The notes: generated from the sequence alone by a model not told the origin. DNA of 64,000 nucleotides from Paramecium octaurelia (GCA_905182995.1 CAJJDP010000077.1:62001-126000), one strand, 5' to 3'; shown: positions 1 to 12,569, counted from the first letter of the stretch. Made by a program: numbers and translations.

Positions 1-434
1 TTTCCTCTTCGTCTTCACTACAAGATGTGGTTAGTAAATGTTACTCCATCTCAATTTTTAATCAAATTAATTAAACTATATCCATTTTTAATATAAGCAT
101 ATATATATGGCATTAATGATTATATTGTTATTTTGAAAGGGAAATATAATAATAATTACATTATTATTTGATCAGAATTAATTAATTAAATTAACTTAAT
201 GATGCATCTATACATTTATAGATTAGTAAATAATTATTAATTACAATAAATATTTAATTAATTATAATCAATCCGAAAATACAAGTAAAGTGACCTAATT
301 ATTTAATTCAGCCAATCTCCTAAATAGGACGCAAAAACGTATACAAATTCCAAATTAATACTCACTAAAATGAGTGTATTTAATAAAATAATCTACACCC
401 ATAAATATATAAATATATTTTAAATTATTCATTA
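1..434. other. intergenic AT-rich region
   Basis: Very AT-rich sequence with many TTAATTAA-like runs upstream of the E1 alpha gene. No reading frame with convincing composition, no RNA gene and no repeat was recognised. The promoter of the next gene should lie in its last part, but no element could be named. Confidence 0.5.
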
Positions 435-1654
435 ATGATTTTCAGAATCTCCAGGTCCTGCTTTTCGAGTATTTCTGTCAAATTAGTACAATAGAATTTA
501 TAAAGTCTAGCCCTCTTTCAAAGTGCACCATTTGGAACTTGACCAACTCCCTTAAACAGCCACTACGACATCAGCTGAATTGCTAGCATATTATAAGAGT
601 ATGCAATTGCAAAGACGTATGGAAATTGCTTGTGACAATCTCTACAAACAGAGATTGATTAGAGGTACATCATGTCTAAATGCTTTCTAGGTTTCTTGCA
701 TTTGGCCGACGGTCAAGAATCAATTTATGAAGGATTGCATGCAGGATTAACATTCGATGACTGCGTTATCACAGCTTACAGAGATCATTGCATCGCATTA
801 CTCAGAGGTGATACTCCTCATCAGATTATTGCTGAAATGATGGCAAAACAAACAGGCAGCACAAAGGGTAAAGGAGGATCAATGCATTATTACAAAAAAG
901 CCACCAATTTTTATGGTGGTCATGGAATTGTGGGTGCCCAAATTCCATTGGGAACAGGATTGGCATTTGCTTAAAAGTATCTCAAAAAGCCAAATGTGAC
1001 TTTGATCATGTTTGGAGATGGAGCAGCCAATCAAGGATAATTGTATGAAGCTGCCAACATGGCTCAACTTTGGCATTTACCAGCTATCTATTTCATCGAA
1101 AACAACTTGTTCGGTATGGGAACATCAATTGACAGAGCCAGTGCCAATACCAAGTTCTACACCAGAGGAGATGTCATTCCAGGAATATAAGTATATATAT
1201 TAGCAATGTATCAGATTGATGGAAACAACGTATTCTAAGTTAGAGAGACACTCAAATTCGCCAAGAAACACTGTCTCGAAAAGGGACCAATCTTCATTGA
1301 AGCCATGACTTACAGATATCACGGTCATTCCATGAGTGATCCAGGTGTCACCTACAGAACAAGAGAGGAAGTTCAATAATAGAGAAAGACCAGAGATTGT
1401 ATCAACTATGTTAAAAACATTATTCTTGAAAACAAAGTGGCTGATGAACATTAATTGGAAGTATTTGATTGCTTTATTCCAAATAGGAAATTGATAACAC
1501 TGCTTAAAATGAAATTGATATTGCAGTTGAATAGGCCAAAGTTGATCCAGTTCCACCAAGCACTGAATTGACAACTGATGTTTATGTTGACAATTAGAAT
1601 CATTTCATTAGAGGAATCTTATATAAGGATAGCATTCTACCAAAGAGTTAATGA
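435..1654 (+). CDS. PDHA: pyruvate dehydrogenase E1 component, alpha subunit
   Basis: This is the thiamine-diphosphate-binding E1 alpha subunit of the mitochondrial pyruvate dehydrogenase complex, which decarboxylates pyruvate and passes the acetyl group to E2. The conserved core can be read in order: [20 protein letters not shown], the KGKGGSMH segment, the GDGAANQGQ thiamine-diphosphate motif, [12 protein letters not shown] of the phosphorylation loop, and a C-terminus near [10 protein letters not shown]. Three introns are well supported: 665-690 (26 nt), 1191-1214 (24 nt) and 1461-1486 (26 nt). The 1191-1214 intron is a multiple of three and has no in-frame TGA. The N-terminal exon is uncertain: ATG at 435 needs a further intron of 3n+1 length before residue about 15. 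Length near 370 aa fits the family. In-frame TAA/TAG codons sit at Gln positions. The gene ends tail-to-tail with the next one, 63 bp away. Confidence 0.93.
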
Positions 1655-1717
1655 TAAATTACCATTTAGAAAAATAATATATACACACCTAATATATTTA
1701 TTAATCTCAACAAAGAT

Positions 1718-2608
1718 TCAAATATCTAAAATATCATGTTCTTCTGAATTGAAGACTTAACTGAAAAAGAAATGCTTGGATGTGGATTTAGGAAGTATTC
1801 TAAGAATATTTTCAATATCTTTCCGATACCCTAAGTCTGTTGTTTGACTAAACTCCTGAAAAACTACACTCTCCAAGAATATTGGATTCAAATACTTCTA
1901 TTAAATCACATAATATAAGCGATCTGCTGTACCCACAACAATCTAAGCTTCCTGTAAGTACTTTCGATCTTAAACAATAGAATTCTTTTTTGAAACTTGA
2001 TATACATTGTTGTAGTAAATGTTAAGATGATCAAGCATAACCTTGATAGCAATAGCACTTTGGTCATCTGGAGACACAATCATCACCTAAGGGTACAAAC
2101 AATCCTACTTAATAAATGCTATTGATGTTAATGATATGATTGCATCCTTTTCCCACTTATCCTGATATTGCAATAATGATTTATATTCGAACAATAAGTG
2201 AACAATAGCCATTTACATGAATTTATTGATCTCTTGATACCCGAATCTCATGAATATTTTAATCATATCTTTAGGGATGTTCAATTAATGTATATTGCTA
2301 TACTTGGAGTACTTCTTCTTCATATTCTCTAAGTTTAATTCAAACAATTCCTTCAGCATCTCTGGATCAGTAATCCTAATATAGCCAGTCCTGACAATGT
2401 ATTGCTATTTCATTTGATCCAATTGTTTCTGAAATATGGATCGTCCTATGCTTAGAGTGGATGCCAATTTGACATTTGAGAACTACTATGTGAGAGGGTT
2501 GTTGATACAAGAATCGTATTGATGGGGCTTAATGGTTCTCTTTGGATTCTTGATGGAGTCGATATTAGTTTGACAGGACTGCTGGAATTAAAGTTGATTT
2601 CGTAACAT
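1718..2608 (-). CDS. eIF4A-like DEAD-box-derived protein, catalytic motifs lost
   Basis: One uninterrupted frame of 296 aa. The middle resembles the first RecA domain of eIF4A-type helicases: a MIVSPDDQSAIAIKVML block stands where the family has APTRELA, followed by IVVGTADRLYYVIQQKYL in place of the VGTPGR segment. Where the DEAD box should follow, the sequence reads VVFQEFSQ, so the Walker B acidic residues are gone. No Walker A motif (GKT) is visible before it. The second RecA domain is missing or unrecognisable; the C-terminus ends shortly after a KHFFFSQV segment that could correspond to the SAT region. It is therefore probably not an ATPase. The start lies only 20 bp from the DRG1 stop on the same strand. 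Relationship to eIF4A is inferred from spacing and local similarity; a different RNA-helicase family is possible. Confidence 0.7.
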
Positions 2609-2628
2609 ATATAAATTTATTATTAACT

Positions 2629-3807
2629 TCAGATTTTTTTAACAATTTAAACGATATCTTCATCCAATAATTAATGATCCTTTCCTACTTTCTGTGGATT
2701 GTATTTGACACTAGCTCCCCATACTAGTGCATATCTGAAGTCCTTAATCATGCTTTTGTGTAACTTATTACAAAAATCGGTGATTGTTGAAAACTTTCGT
2801 TGCAAAATAACAGGAGCATTGTAATCTATTCAAATCTATGATTATAAATACCTGGTTCTAATCCTTTTGGTTTGGTGTAAATACGAATCAGATCTAAATA
2901 ATCCCAAATTCTTTCCACTAATTCATCCAAATTCCATTCCAAAAAGGCAGAGATGGGCACGTAATGTGGAATCTTGTCCAAAACATTGAGTTCTTCCAAA
3001 GTGATATCGTCAATCTTATTCATTACGTAAAGGCATGGGATGTACTTACGATTGCCTTCGATAATGTCAATCAAGTCTTCATCGGTAGCATCACATTTAA
3101 GGTTGATGTCACAATTGTTGATCTTATATTCACGTAAGATGGCCTATTTGATATGGATAGTAATACCTTTATTGTTTCATCATCTAATCTTGGAGCATCA
3201 TGTGTTCTAGAAATGGTAATACCGCCTTTGTCTCGTTTCTTGAATTCTATTTATGGTGGTTATTTATTCAATCTGATGCCAAATCCTTCAAGTTCTCTTT
3301 CAATGATTTTTTTATGAACCATAGGCCTTGTGGCATCCAACACAATCAATATTAAATTGCAAGTACGAGCCACAGCAATAACCTGTTTACCTCTACCTTT
3401 GCCATCCTTAGCACCCTCGATAATTCCTGGCAAATCAAGCAATTAGATTTTGGCACCCTTGTGTTGTAACACCTATTAAAATATTGACTAATCTTTACTC
3501 CAGGTATGCATGTCAGAGTTGTAAATTCGTAGGCTGCAATTTTAGAAAACACTCCTGTCAGTTTTGTAAGCAGCGTACTCTTACCCACAGAAGGGAATCC
3601 TATCATACCAATACGAGAATCTCCACTCTTAGAAACTTCAAATCCTTCTTATGTGCCACCTCCCTTTTTGGAAGAAGAATCGATCATTTCTCTCTTCAGT
3701 TTAGCCAACTTAGCCTTCAATAAACCTAAATGATATGATGTGGCCTTGTTTTTTTGGGTCCTCATCATTTCGGCCTCAATTTCGGCAATCTTTTATGCTG
3801 TGGTCAT
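2629..3807 (-). CDS. DRG1: developmentally regulated GTP-binding protein 1 (DRG1 family)
   Basis: A conserved eukaryotic OBG/DRG GTPase, known to associate with ribosomes and a DFRP partner. The N-terminus ([15 protein letters not shown], then [10 protein letters not shown]) matches DRG1. The P-loop is GFPSVGKST, the DxxG motif is [16 protein letters not shown], NKxD is MNKIDD, and the C-terminal TGS domain ends with [17 protein letters not shown]. Coding frames shift several times and are restored by short introns; the last is 2826-2851 (26 nt). ATG at 3807 gives the canonical DRG1 N-terminus, so the start is secure. The gene lies head-to-tail with the eIF4A-like gene and 55 bp from a divergent small gene. 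Confidence 0.93.
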
Positions 3808-3862
3808 TTTTAATTAAAATATGATTGTACAAAAACAAACTTCGCGTTCAGGAGGATTCAAG

Positions 3863-4185
3863 ATGCCAGCCAAATAGCAAGAGACAAGAAATCTTAGTAA
3901 AAGCATATCAATAATGACCCTTCCAACCAAAGATGAGTTGTTTAGTTAGTTGAGAATTAAGCCTGATGATGACTTGGTTAAAGTCAATAATCATAGAGGG
4001 AATCATGTCAGAATTTCTAAGCAATTGATTTAAGAAAAAGAAAGAGACTATTGCAAATATCCAAATAGTAAGAATAATTGAATTACTTACCACCTAAAGC
4101 CAACACTCCTTAAGTGATTGAATAGATAGTCAGTACTTAGAGAAAGAGTTTTCAAGAATTAGAGAAAATGCTGGAGGAGCATTGA
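3863..4185 (+). CDS. small hypothetical protein
   Basis: ATG at 3863 opens a frame rich in Lys, Gln, Glu and Asp (KDELFSQLRIKPDDDLVKV, KQLIQEKERDYC). It is interrupted near 4070 and resumes as TPQVIEQIVSTQRKSFQEL, ending at TGA 4183-4185. The join needs a 32-nt GTAAG...AAAG intron whose end is atypical. The product would be about 95 aa, hydrophilic, perhaps helical at the C-terminus. No family is recognised. Two hydrophobic frames on the opposite strand overlap it, but they look like shadows because they use no Gln TAA/TAG codons and have no coherent start. Confidence 0.45.
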
Positions 4186-4974
4186 CAATAAATGCTTCTC
4201 TTAGCTGAGCACTGCGAGCAATGAGGTTGAGCGATGAAAGAAGTAAAAGTAACAGTGGAATCATAAGGATTTCAGTGATAAAATCCAAAAAAGGTAAAGA
4301 TCCAAGAGTCCAAAAATTAACGTTACTTACCATGAAGAACCATATATAATATTGATAAATTAAAAGCAATTTTAAGTAGTCATAATCCTCTTAGCGATTT
4401 TAAAAGGATATTGAAAGTTCACATGGTGATTTATAAAAGGAGTGCTAACGAAACAAAAGCTGATATAAAATTTAAATCTGAATCTAGATTGATATATGAT
4501 GATGATTTCTAAAAGAAATTCAAAAATTATTTTATAAATAGAATTTAATTTGTATGGGTGGGTATCAAATGATACGTTATTGTATCAGAGTACAAGTCCC
4601 AATTGAGAATAGATGGAATAAAAATAAATAAATAAAGTAGTATTTAAAGATAGAAGTGTTTTAGGGAATGATTCTTTTGATCAAAAGTAAGAGTAGGAGT
4701 AAAAGTAAAAGTATGAGAGATAAGAAGAAGGATCAAATAATGTCAGAATAATAATTATGAGAACAAATGTGTATTATGCTAACTTAAGATAGAGTTGATT
4801 CTGACAATGTCATATTTCATAAAATAATTGAGTTATACTTTTTTAATGTGATGAATAATTGTTATTTCATAATCATAAAATGGAATTAATATAGAAAGAT
4901 ACATTATATATATTTAATTAATAAAATTCTGATATCGTAATTTATGAATTAATAAAATATTTAATTAGTTAACT
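4186..4974. other. unresolved region, possible small + strand exons
   Basis: Between 4231 and 4590 the + strand holds short coding-like stretches, for example MRLSDERSKSNSGIIRI and a frame ending VWVGIK at a TGA near 4570. They could not be joined by a credible intron. From about 4690 a KSRSRSK-like stretch appears, and the rest to 4974 is plain AT-rich sequence. It may be the remains of a small gene or only intergenic DNA that reads through because just TGA is a stop. Confidence 0.3.
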
Positions 4975-6549
4975 TCAATGATATTCAATGGACTAGCGAA
5001 TTCTTTGATAAGATTGCATCTGAATTTACCCTTCTTAACTTGAATTTCCATAAATTGAACTCTTTGTTGGTTCTAATCGATTTGAGGAGGGTATCATTAT
5101 TGACGTCTTTGTTTGTTTTTTTTATGTATTTTAATCTCCAAAATAAACAGTCGGCTAATTGTGGATATTGGCTTTGACAGGTTTGAATTTCATGCTACCA
5201 GCCTTACGACTCTATAATTCTTTAACTTTTTCGCATTATGGACATTTCTCATAATTTCTATTAATACAACAAGCCCCAATTACATGTTTAGAACAACCTA
5301 TGTCTTAAATCAAATTGAATTCATCAAATGGAGACAAACAATATGAACATAACTGATTTTGGAATTTTTGGCTATATTCACAGAATTATTATGATCGTTC
5401 TTCCATCGAACTCATTAGATCGAAGGAATGTGAGTTTCCCTCTTGGAAATGATCTTTCCCTTACATTGGTTGTGGCTAGTAAGTCCTTGCTTGTTAATTT
5501 AAGCAATAATATTGTTATCTGACCGCAGCCCCAATATAATAACTAGGTTATAAAATAAATTACTCATCACATTCTTAGTCAAATCTTTGCAATCTATAGT
5601 AAGGATTAACATCCGTATTATCATAATTTTTTTGAATTCTTTCTAGATTTTGCCTCGAATATTTATATGAACTATCCATGATTTTTGAATCATATTTCTT
5701 GATCTCTTGGGGATGATAATAATTTGGCTATTATTTCATATACATAGCATCTTCATATTTGGATTCCTTTTTCCTCTAATCTCCCTTTGTGTCCATTTCA
5801 TAAAATTGCGCTATGCTAAAATGATAGTCATTTAGTATTTAACTATCTTAAATTACCTTTATAGCATCATCCAAAAACTCATTTTTCAAAATTATTTGTT
5901 TGCATTCGCAAGGGAAGTAATTGTCTTTTGAATTCTCTTTTTAAGTTTAGATACAAGTCAAGCAAATCAAATGTTTGCAAGTCAACTTAATATAATACTA
6001 CATTTAGCTACTACACATTTAACATGGGAGTTTAGGCAATTATGTAATTTAATGAGGAGGGATAAGGAAATAAAATTCTTTATCACTTTTAAAGAGTAAG
6101 ATTTATTAAACTCCCCTTCCATATTTTTCATTGCTATTCAAGAAATTAATTTCAATTGATAAAAATAATCCTAACTTATGCAAAGATGCCTTTTAGTTTT
6201 TGTTTAGCAAATGTATTCTACACAGTTCATCTAATAAATTCTCAATATTTTTTTCAATGCATTCCTATTGCTTTGATAAATTCCTAAAAAATTGTTAAAT
6301 TGGATTTTAATCTTCAAGACTTTTGAGTATTAATTATTTTAATTCTTGAGAATCCTTAGTCAAAATCTTTCCATTGGTGTTCAAAATTTTTTATATTGGC
6401 TAATAATTTTTCTGAAACATGAAGAAATGAACAATAGAGCAAAAAATTGCAAAGTTTTGCTTATTTCCTAAATTTTACCAATACAACATCTTCTCTATTT
6501 TCGAATATTGATTTCTAATTTTACTAGGAATGATACTAGTTGCCAGCAT
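4975..6549 (-). CDS. Cys-rich protein with two RING-like zinc-binding segments
   Basis: A single 525-codon frame from ATG 6549 to TGA 4975 without introns. The N-terminal 150 residues are helical and Lys/Glu/Asn-rich. A first Cys cluster reads CQMCSSQ..., LTCKHLICLTCIQ, then CEC, the spacing of a RING-type finger. A Tyr/Gln-rich linker follows. A second cluster near residue 420 reads LCSYCLSPFDEF, CSKHVIGACCI and KCPQC, again RING-like. Two RING-type fingers separated by a linker suggest a ubiquitin-ligase-like or scaffold role, but no specific family is recognised. The last 60 residues may be mispredicted: another frame beyond a possible intron reads VQFMEIQVKKGKFRCN, which also looks coding. 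Confidence 0.72.
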
Positions 6550-7169
6550 ATGAATAAAAGGAATTAAAAATAATATTTATTATAGAAACTCAATAAAATT
6601 ATAATTTTTGTAAAATGATATTCATTTCTAGATTTGTTCAAATAATTTAGAAAATTTGTAAATCACATTTAAACTTCAAAATCCACTAATGACAAGATCT
6701 ATTTATCAGTCTATAAAACAACGTATATATTGTAGGAATATAATTAATAGAAGGAAATTAAATGAAAGAAAATAGTATAGATGTTGATAGAAATCAAACA
6801 ATAAGTGTGCATCTCAAAAATGAATACAAAAAAGTAAAAAAATATTATTGAACTTTATGGGGAGGTTGAATATATCTGACTATCCATCTACCATCAGATA
6901 TATCGTAAGTAACTACAGCTCATTATCTAGAGTTAATGCAATTGAACTATAAATTACATCCCAATAATTATATAATTTAAATTAAAATAATAATTTCTCT
7001 ACTTATACAATTTTAATTTTGAGTTTTTTTAATTCTTTAATGATGTTCATGTTATTAGATAATTGTATATGAGACCATACAAAAATTTTAAATAACAAAA
7101 ATATTTATACTTAGAAGGAAGATTTAACATAAAATTTATAAATTTTACTATTTTCAAATAATTCTAATT
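6550..7169. other. intergenic region
   Basis: About 620 bp between two minus-strand genes. It is strongly AT-rich, with short open stretches but no coherent frame, no recognisable RNA gene and no repeat. Confidence 0.45.
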
Positions 7170-9436
7170 TCATTCCATTTATTTTCTCCTTATTTGGTAT
7201 GATGATTTATTTTTTTTAAGTTTAATTTTATATATTTGTGCACAAATTTGTTACATCTATAAGAATCCTTTATTTATTTAATTCCTACTCTAATACTCAA
7301 GAGCAATACAAGCATAATAGCCTGAAAGATTATCATTAGATTTATCAATCTAAATTGGAAATATTGGGCTTATATGAAGTTCAAACTGTATCCTTTCTCT
7401 TAGAAGCTAACTAAACAAGTGATTCAAACAAAGCAAAATTTCTGTGTATTATTATTCAGGCTTAGGAATTGAATTATAAATTATAACAACTCGTTAGTCT
7501 AATTTTACAGTGACTATATAAAAAAAGGTGTCCTCTTGAATTATGAATGCAATTTTTTAATAAATGTACCAAAATTGATATTAAATTGCTTGGAAATCTT
7601 CCAACTAACTTAAGATCAAATCAATACAAATATCATTATTCTATTTATAATTTAATCTATACTCTTCTAAGAAACAACTTGGAAAAATATACAATCTTGA
7701 ATAAATTTATCTAATTTTTTTTGGCAATCTAAAATAATATATTTAATCCTTAATTTATAACAATTCAGCAAAACCATTAATTTGATCGCTAGTTATATAT
7801 TGAAAGCTTTATTAGCTTTATTCAATGTATTCTTAACTATCATCCCTAAGTAAATCACAAGTTTCTAGAATGTCCTAAGCTATCCATTTTGTCTAATAAG
7901 GTAAATAAATCTTCTTGTTTTTAGTAAAATAACTAATTTTAAACAATTCTAAAGTTTGGAGACTTTTTTATTCTTAATTATAAATTTCATCAATTGTCTT
8001 TAAATTTTAACCAAGACTATTGTTTTAATAACTTTCTATTAATTCCTCTATATTTGAAGTATTAACATCAATAGCCATTTGATTTTCAGTGTTTCTTAAT
8101 TTTTAATTTATCCTTGGTAATTAGAGTTTTTAATTTTCTGATTTTTTTATTAATTCTGTAATATCATTAATTTAATTTTAAATGCTATTTATTTGATTTT
8201 AGGTATTGAAATATTTATTATCATATTCCTCCTTGTTCTACTTAATCTATTTTTAGTTATTGGTTAATTCCTGTTTCAATGCTTACATTTATATTTAAAG
8301 TTTAGACAATTCGTATTGTTCCTTTTTCAACTTTTCTTCAATTAAATTATTATTTAGAATATCCTCTTCATAATTCCTAATTTATGATTTCGCTTTCTCT
8401 TAATCCATTTGTATTTTAATTTGCTATTCTTTACTTTAATTTATTTTTTCCTTTATTTCAAATTGAAGCCTTTGCTGCTCTTGCCTTAAGGCTTAAATTT
8501 AGTCTTCAAGTTAAGCGCTAATTTATGAGGATTTATATTATTCAAAATTATGTCTTCTACTAATTACTTTTCGTGATTGGTCATAAATTTATGAAGATTG
8601 AAATTATTAATTTTCATGAATTTTCATATTTAATTATTATCCTATTTAGTTTAACTTGTTGTTCAGGCTTTTAAGTTCATCATCCATATTTAAATCAATT
8701 TTTATTATTTCAAATTGTCGTTTTTGGATAATTTTCGTTAAGACTTCTATTCTTTTTAGAATATTATTGTTCTTTGTTCTTTTGTTGAAATTTTAGCTCT
8801 CTACTTCTACCACTTAGCTCTACTCTTAAATGAGCTATTAGAATGTTGGCAAATACTGAATTATTTATCTATTTTTCAATTACAGCTTATCATCTTACTC
8901 TTTATGGTTTAAAAAATCAGGTTCAATTTACTATTACAATTACTCCATTTCGCATTATTTTTAGTCTAATAATAATTCTAGTTGTTGTTAATCTTTTGAT
9001 TATATTAATTATATAGGGCTTGGTAATTTTTTTGCTTCTTTTCTTTAAATGCTGATGCCAATTTTACTACTAGTGAGTAATTATTATACTCTATTGTATT
9101 AAAATTTAATAGTACATATTATTTTACGGATACTCTAAATTTGCAACAACTCTTACTTAATCTTTAAATACTATTTGAAGTTTCTAAAGTTACATGGTTT
9201 TAAATGAATCAATAATATATTAGGCATTATTCATATTTATTCGTCTGGGTGCTTCTGCATTTGGTCTCCTCTAAATTTAATTCTCTGTACTTTTCTTTTA
9301 AAGTATTTAAGTCTTTAATACGTTTTAACCTCCTTACGATATGCCTTTCACTTATGTTAGTTCTTGCTCACTTGCCTATATGATAAAAGTATTCTACTTG
9401 TAACTTCATGCTTTAAGCATCTGCATATTACTTCAT
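7170..9436 (-). CDS. coiled-coil protein with degenerate Ulp1/C48-like C-terminal domain
   Basis: About 739 aa in three exons; introns are 9376-9397 (22 nt) and 9043-9067 (25 nt), and removing them gives one frame to TGA at 7170-7172. Residues of roughly 150-450 form a long Gln/Glu/Lys-rich coiled coil (for example QALRQEQQRLQFEIKEKI). The last 250 residues resemble the Ulp1/SENP cysteine-protease fold: a TFFYIVTVKLDQRVVIIYNS strand pair stands where the catalytic HW...YDS block should be, and NLSGYYACIALEY where QxxxxDCG...C should be. The catalytic His, Asp and Cys all appear replaced, so it is probably not a protease. It might bind SUMO or ubiquitin-like partners. Family assignment is by pattern only. 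The eEF2-like gene stops 65 bp upstream. Confidence 0.72.
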
Positions 9437-9501
9437 TTAGTAATGACTTTCAAAATTGTTGATTTAATGGATACGGATATTGTTTTCATTTTTTTACTTA
9501 C

Positions 9502-12165
9502 TCATATCAGAATCTAAGGTTATGTTTAATAATTATGCAATATTAATAATACTAACAAATTTTACTTTTATAATGCTTATAGAATTTTATGATAAAAAGT
9601 ATTTTTAAACTTTTCATAAAATAATTCCATGCATTGAATAACACTTGAAATAGAATAAAATAACTCATAAATATTGTGGGATTTTTGAAGGCAATCCTTT
9701 CTTTGCTCTAATATCTTACAATATTTAATGGGCCTATAATCATAAGCAATATCTACTTCAGAGCTCTCCTCTAATGGATTACTATTTAGAAGAGACCAAT
9801 GATCAAATGAACTTAAACTGTATGCTTTATTTTCTGTCATCTCACTTAATGAATCATGAAATTAAAATATATTAGGACCATTCACATATGCGATGATCTT
9901 GATTACAGAAATATGTACTTTTTGGAATGAAGTTTTAGCGAAACTCTTTTCCTCTATTACTACCCCTTACGCATTATTGATGCATTTGTAAACTTAGTCT
10001 AGGACCTATATATTTGAGTGTATTTCAACCAAAAACACAGGTTCCTATAGTCTCGGTTATGCTTACAATTGGCATCCATAAAATAATCTCCTTGCTGTTG
10101 GAAGAATTTAGCCTGCTCCTCTATGAATGGTGTCAGCATGAGATAGAAATCTTAGAATATTCACCTATACTCCCCTTAATTCTTCTTCACAAAGTGCCCC
10201 TTCTTTTGTGAACCATTACCAAGATGTATTCAAATGGTCTATAACTTCAGAGATGTGTTGATAATCATCAGGACTCGTTTTATTGACAAGAATATTCGGA
10301 CCTAAATTGTTCGGACCAAAAGCAAAGATTTTTAAATTATCATTTTGATACCAGCTTTTTGAATTTATCTTAATAGGTTATAGAAATGCCATAGATTGAT
10401 AATCAGATTCAATCTAATTCAATAGATTATCGCTTAATGGATTTGCTTATGCTACAATTAAGTTATGTTTATTTGGAGTCTTTAATTCATTATCCTATGA
10501 TACATCTGTGATGGTCTCTTTGTAACTTACAAAATAATTAGATTTTCTAATTTCAACATTTTTTAAATATTTCTTAACTAATTCATCCAAAAAAAACTGT
10601 AAATGGTGATAAGAATTCGCAGCTAAAATGAGACAGGGATCTAATGTTAAAGAGATAGTAGGATGCAATTTTACTAATTATCTTAAGGCATCAATTACAA
10701 AAGTCAAGTGGGCTGATTCTACTGGGGTAATCGTTATCTTTACTAATTTATCTTATTGCAATTGTATAGGCGACATTTAGATTGAAAATTAGGCATCTGT
10801 TATAGTACAAGTTCCTTTGATAAATTGATCAATTCCCTTAATTCCCACAATATTCCCAGATGGAACCTATTCTATATAAGCAGGTCCACCTATAGGAAAG
10901 TAGAATGTTTATCCTACTGTTGATTAAAATAGATCAGATTTGGAGCTCTCCTTATATTGAGATCCCAAGATTCTAATCTGCTGTCCAGTATGGATTGTTC
11001 CAGAATACACTCTCCCAATTGATATGAATTCCTACTTATATGGTATCATTAAGCAGATTTGTATCACCAATGGCCCTTGTGGGTTACAGTCTTTGATTGT
11101 TTCTAATATTTTGTCTTCCTTATCCAATTTGAAAAGATGTGCTGCTCTGTATTTCTAAGCAACCCTCGGAGGAGGTATATGAAATACGCATGATTACATA
11201 ATTGAATCTGCTAAATTGATCCAGGAATTAAGAACAGCAGACAACAATTTTTTACCATCTAATTATCGAATTTCTTCACTCAATTAAATTCCAATTCGCT
11301 CTGTCATTTAAGAGACCACATCTTTTTGACCATTCATTATTGCTTATGATAATTTTAGAATGGGATCTATGATGAAGGCAACAAATGCTCTCTTTAAGGG
11401 TTAACTCTCTTTGGCTACATTCTGAGTGCTCCACTATTTTTTTGTTGCATCGAAATAGTGATCACCCCATAACTTTTCTGCTAACTTTTAATGCTCAATT
11501 CCAAATTTTTTTTCATATTATTATGCAAATTATAAACAAGTAAAACCCCATTCTTGTTTTGCAGATCCAAATATGATTTGACCAAAGGCAGGATTTATTA
11601 TACTATCTGGTTCATAGAGGTAAATTATTTGATTGATTTTTTCAATTATACAATTTAACTTTAAGTAAATTTATTCACCATTAAGGTTTAGTTTCAAAAA
11701 GGCTTTGTCAATTTTGTTTATGAAAAACACAATACGGTTTTATTCTTTCAAGAATGCTCTTATTATTGTTTCAATTTCATAATTTATTTCTAACTAAAAG
11801 TTAATTATTATAATGACTCCATCTGACAATCTTGCTGAACTTTCTGTTTATCCCTGATAGTTATTTTAAGGTTTCATTAAATTTATCAGGTAGACATCCT
11901 CATTTCCTTTGCTATTGATTGGAGTATAATATAAATTTTTGATGCTACATTATGATTAGAATTCCTAGTCAAATTGCAATTCATTATCTGTGAGAATCGT
12001 ACCCTTATTAGTTTATACACCCCATTTTTAGATTAAAATATCATGGAGTTACTTAGTTCCGTTATCAAGTGAACCAGATAGTGCAATATTTCTAATTTAA
12101 TCTTGAGATTTCTAAGCTTAAGTCATACTCTTGATGAATTTGGGGTTGGACTTGTTTTGATTCAT
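9502..12165 (-). CDS. divergent eEF2 paralogue with degenerate GTPase site
   Basis: One 888-codon frame, colinear with eEF2 along its length. Where eEF2 has AHVDHGKST this protein has SGSLDNGTKQL, so the P-loop Lys and Ser/Thr positions are lost. The switch I Thr region and the DSPGH motif (here INLMKPQN) are also lost, while FFINKIDKAFL keeps NKxD. Later domains are better kept: WGDHYFDATKK in the G' part, and SHADTIHRGAGQILPTARR in domain IV, which retains the His modified to diphthamide in eEF2. The FDHWSLLNSNPLEESSE segment matches the eEF2 C-terminus, followed by about 75 extra residues. It probably binds the ribosome or a partner without normal GTP hydrolysis; that is inference. The intact eEF2 gene lies 36 kb away in this window. 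Confidence 0.85.
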
Positions 12166-12569
12166 TTATAAATAGTTATTCTTTAATAATAATTATATTA
12201 ATATTGTAAGTTTTGTCTAATATCTGGAGTCAGGAATATCGTAAGATAATATATTAATATGTTTTACTCTACTGATGATAATTAGATGGAAATAAAAATG
12301 AGTCAACTAAATTAAAAAATTTTAACAATATGTATTTGAGTTTAATTCATTAATTAATATTTAATACTTTTCAACTAGTATCAAATTACATTAAATTAGC
12401 CTTTTGAACTTTCCTCATTAAATCGAAGTTATTAGTTTTACATATTTGTAATGGTGATTCTCTATCCTGGAACATGAAATAGAAATGAATAAAATTAAGA
12501 TGATTAGATTTAGGTACAAATTTAGTTAATGGGAATTGATGTAAATTAACATGTTATTTCATACAATAA
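12166..12569. other. intergenic region
   Basis: About 400 bp of AT-rich sequence upstream of the eEF2-like gene and downstream of the acyltransferase-like gene. No feature recognised. Confidence 0.45.

Noticed and set aside
3908-4369. Two hydrophobic minus-strand frames as a membrane protein
   Set aside because: They cannot be joined by a typical 20-34-nt intron and overlap a more credible hydrophilic + strand frame.
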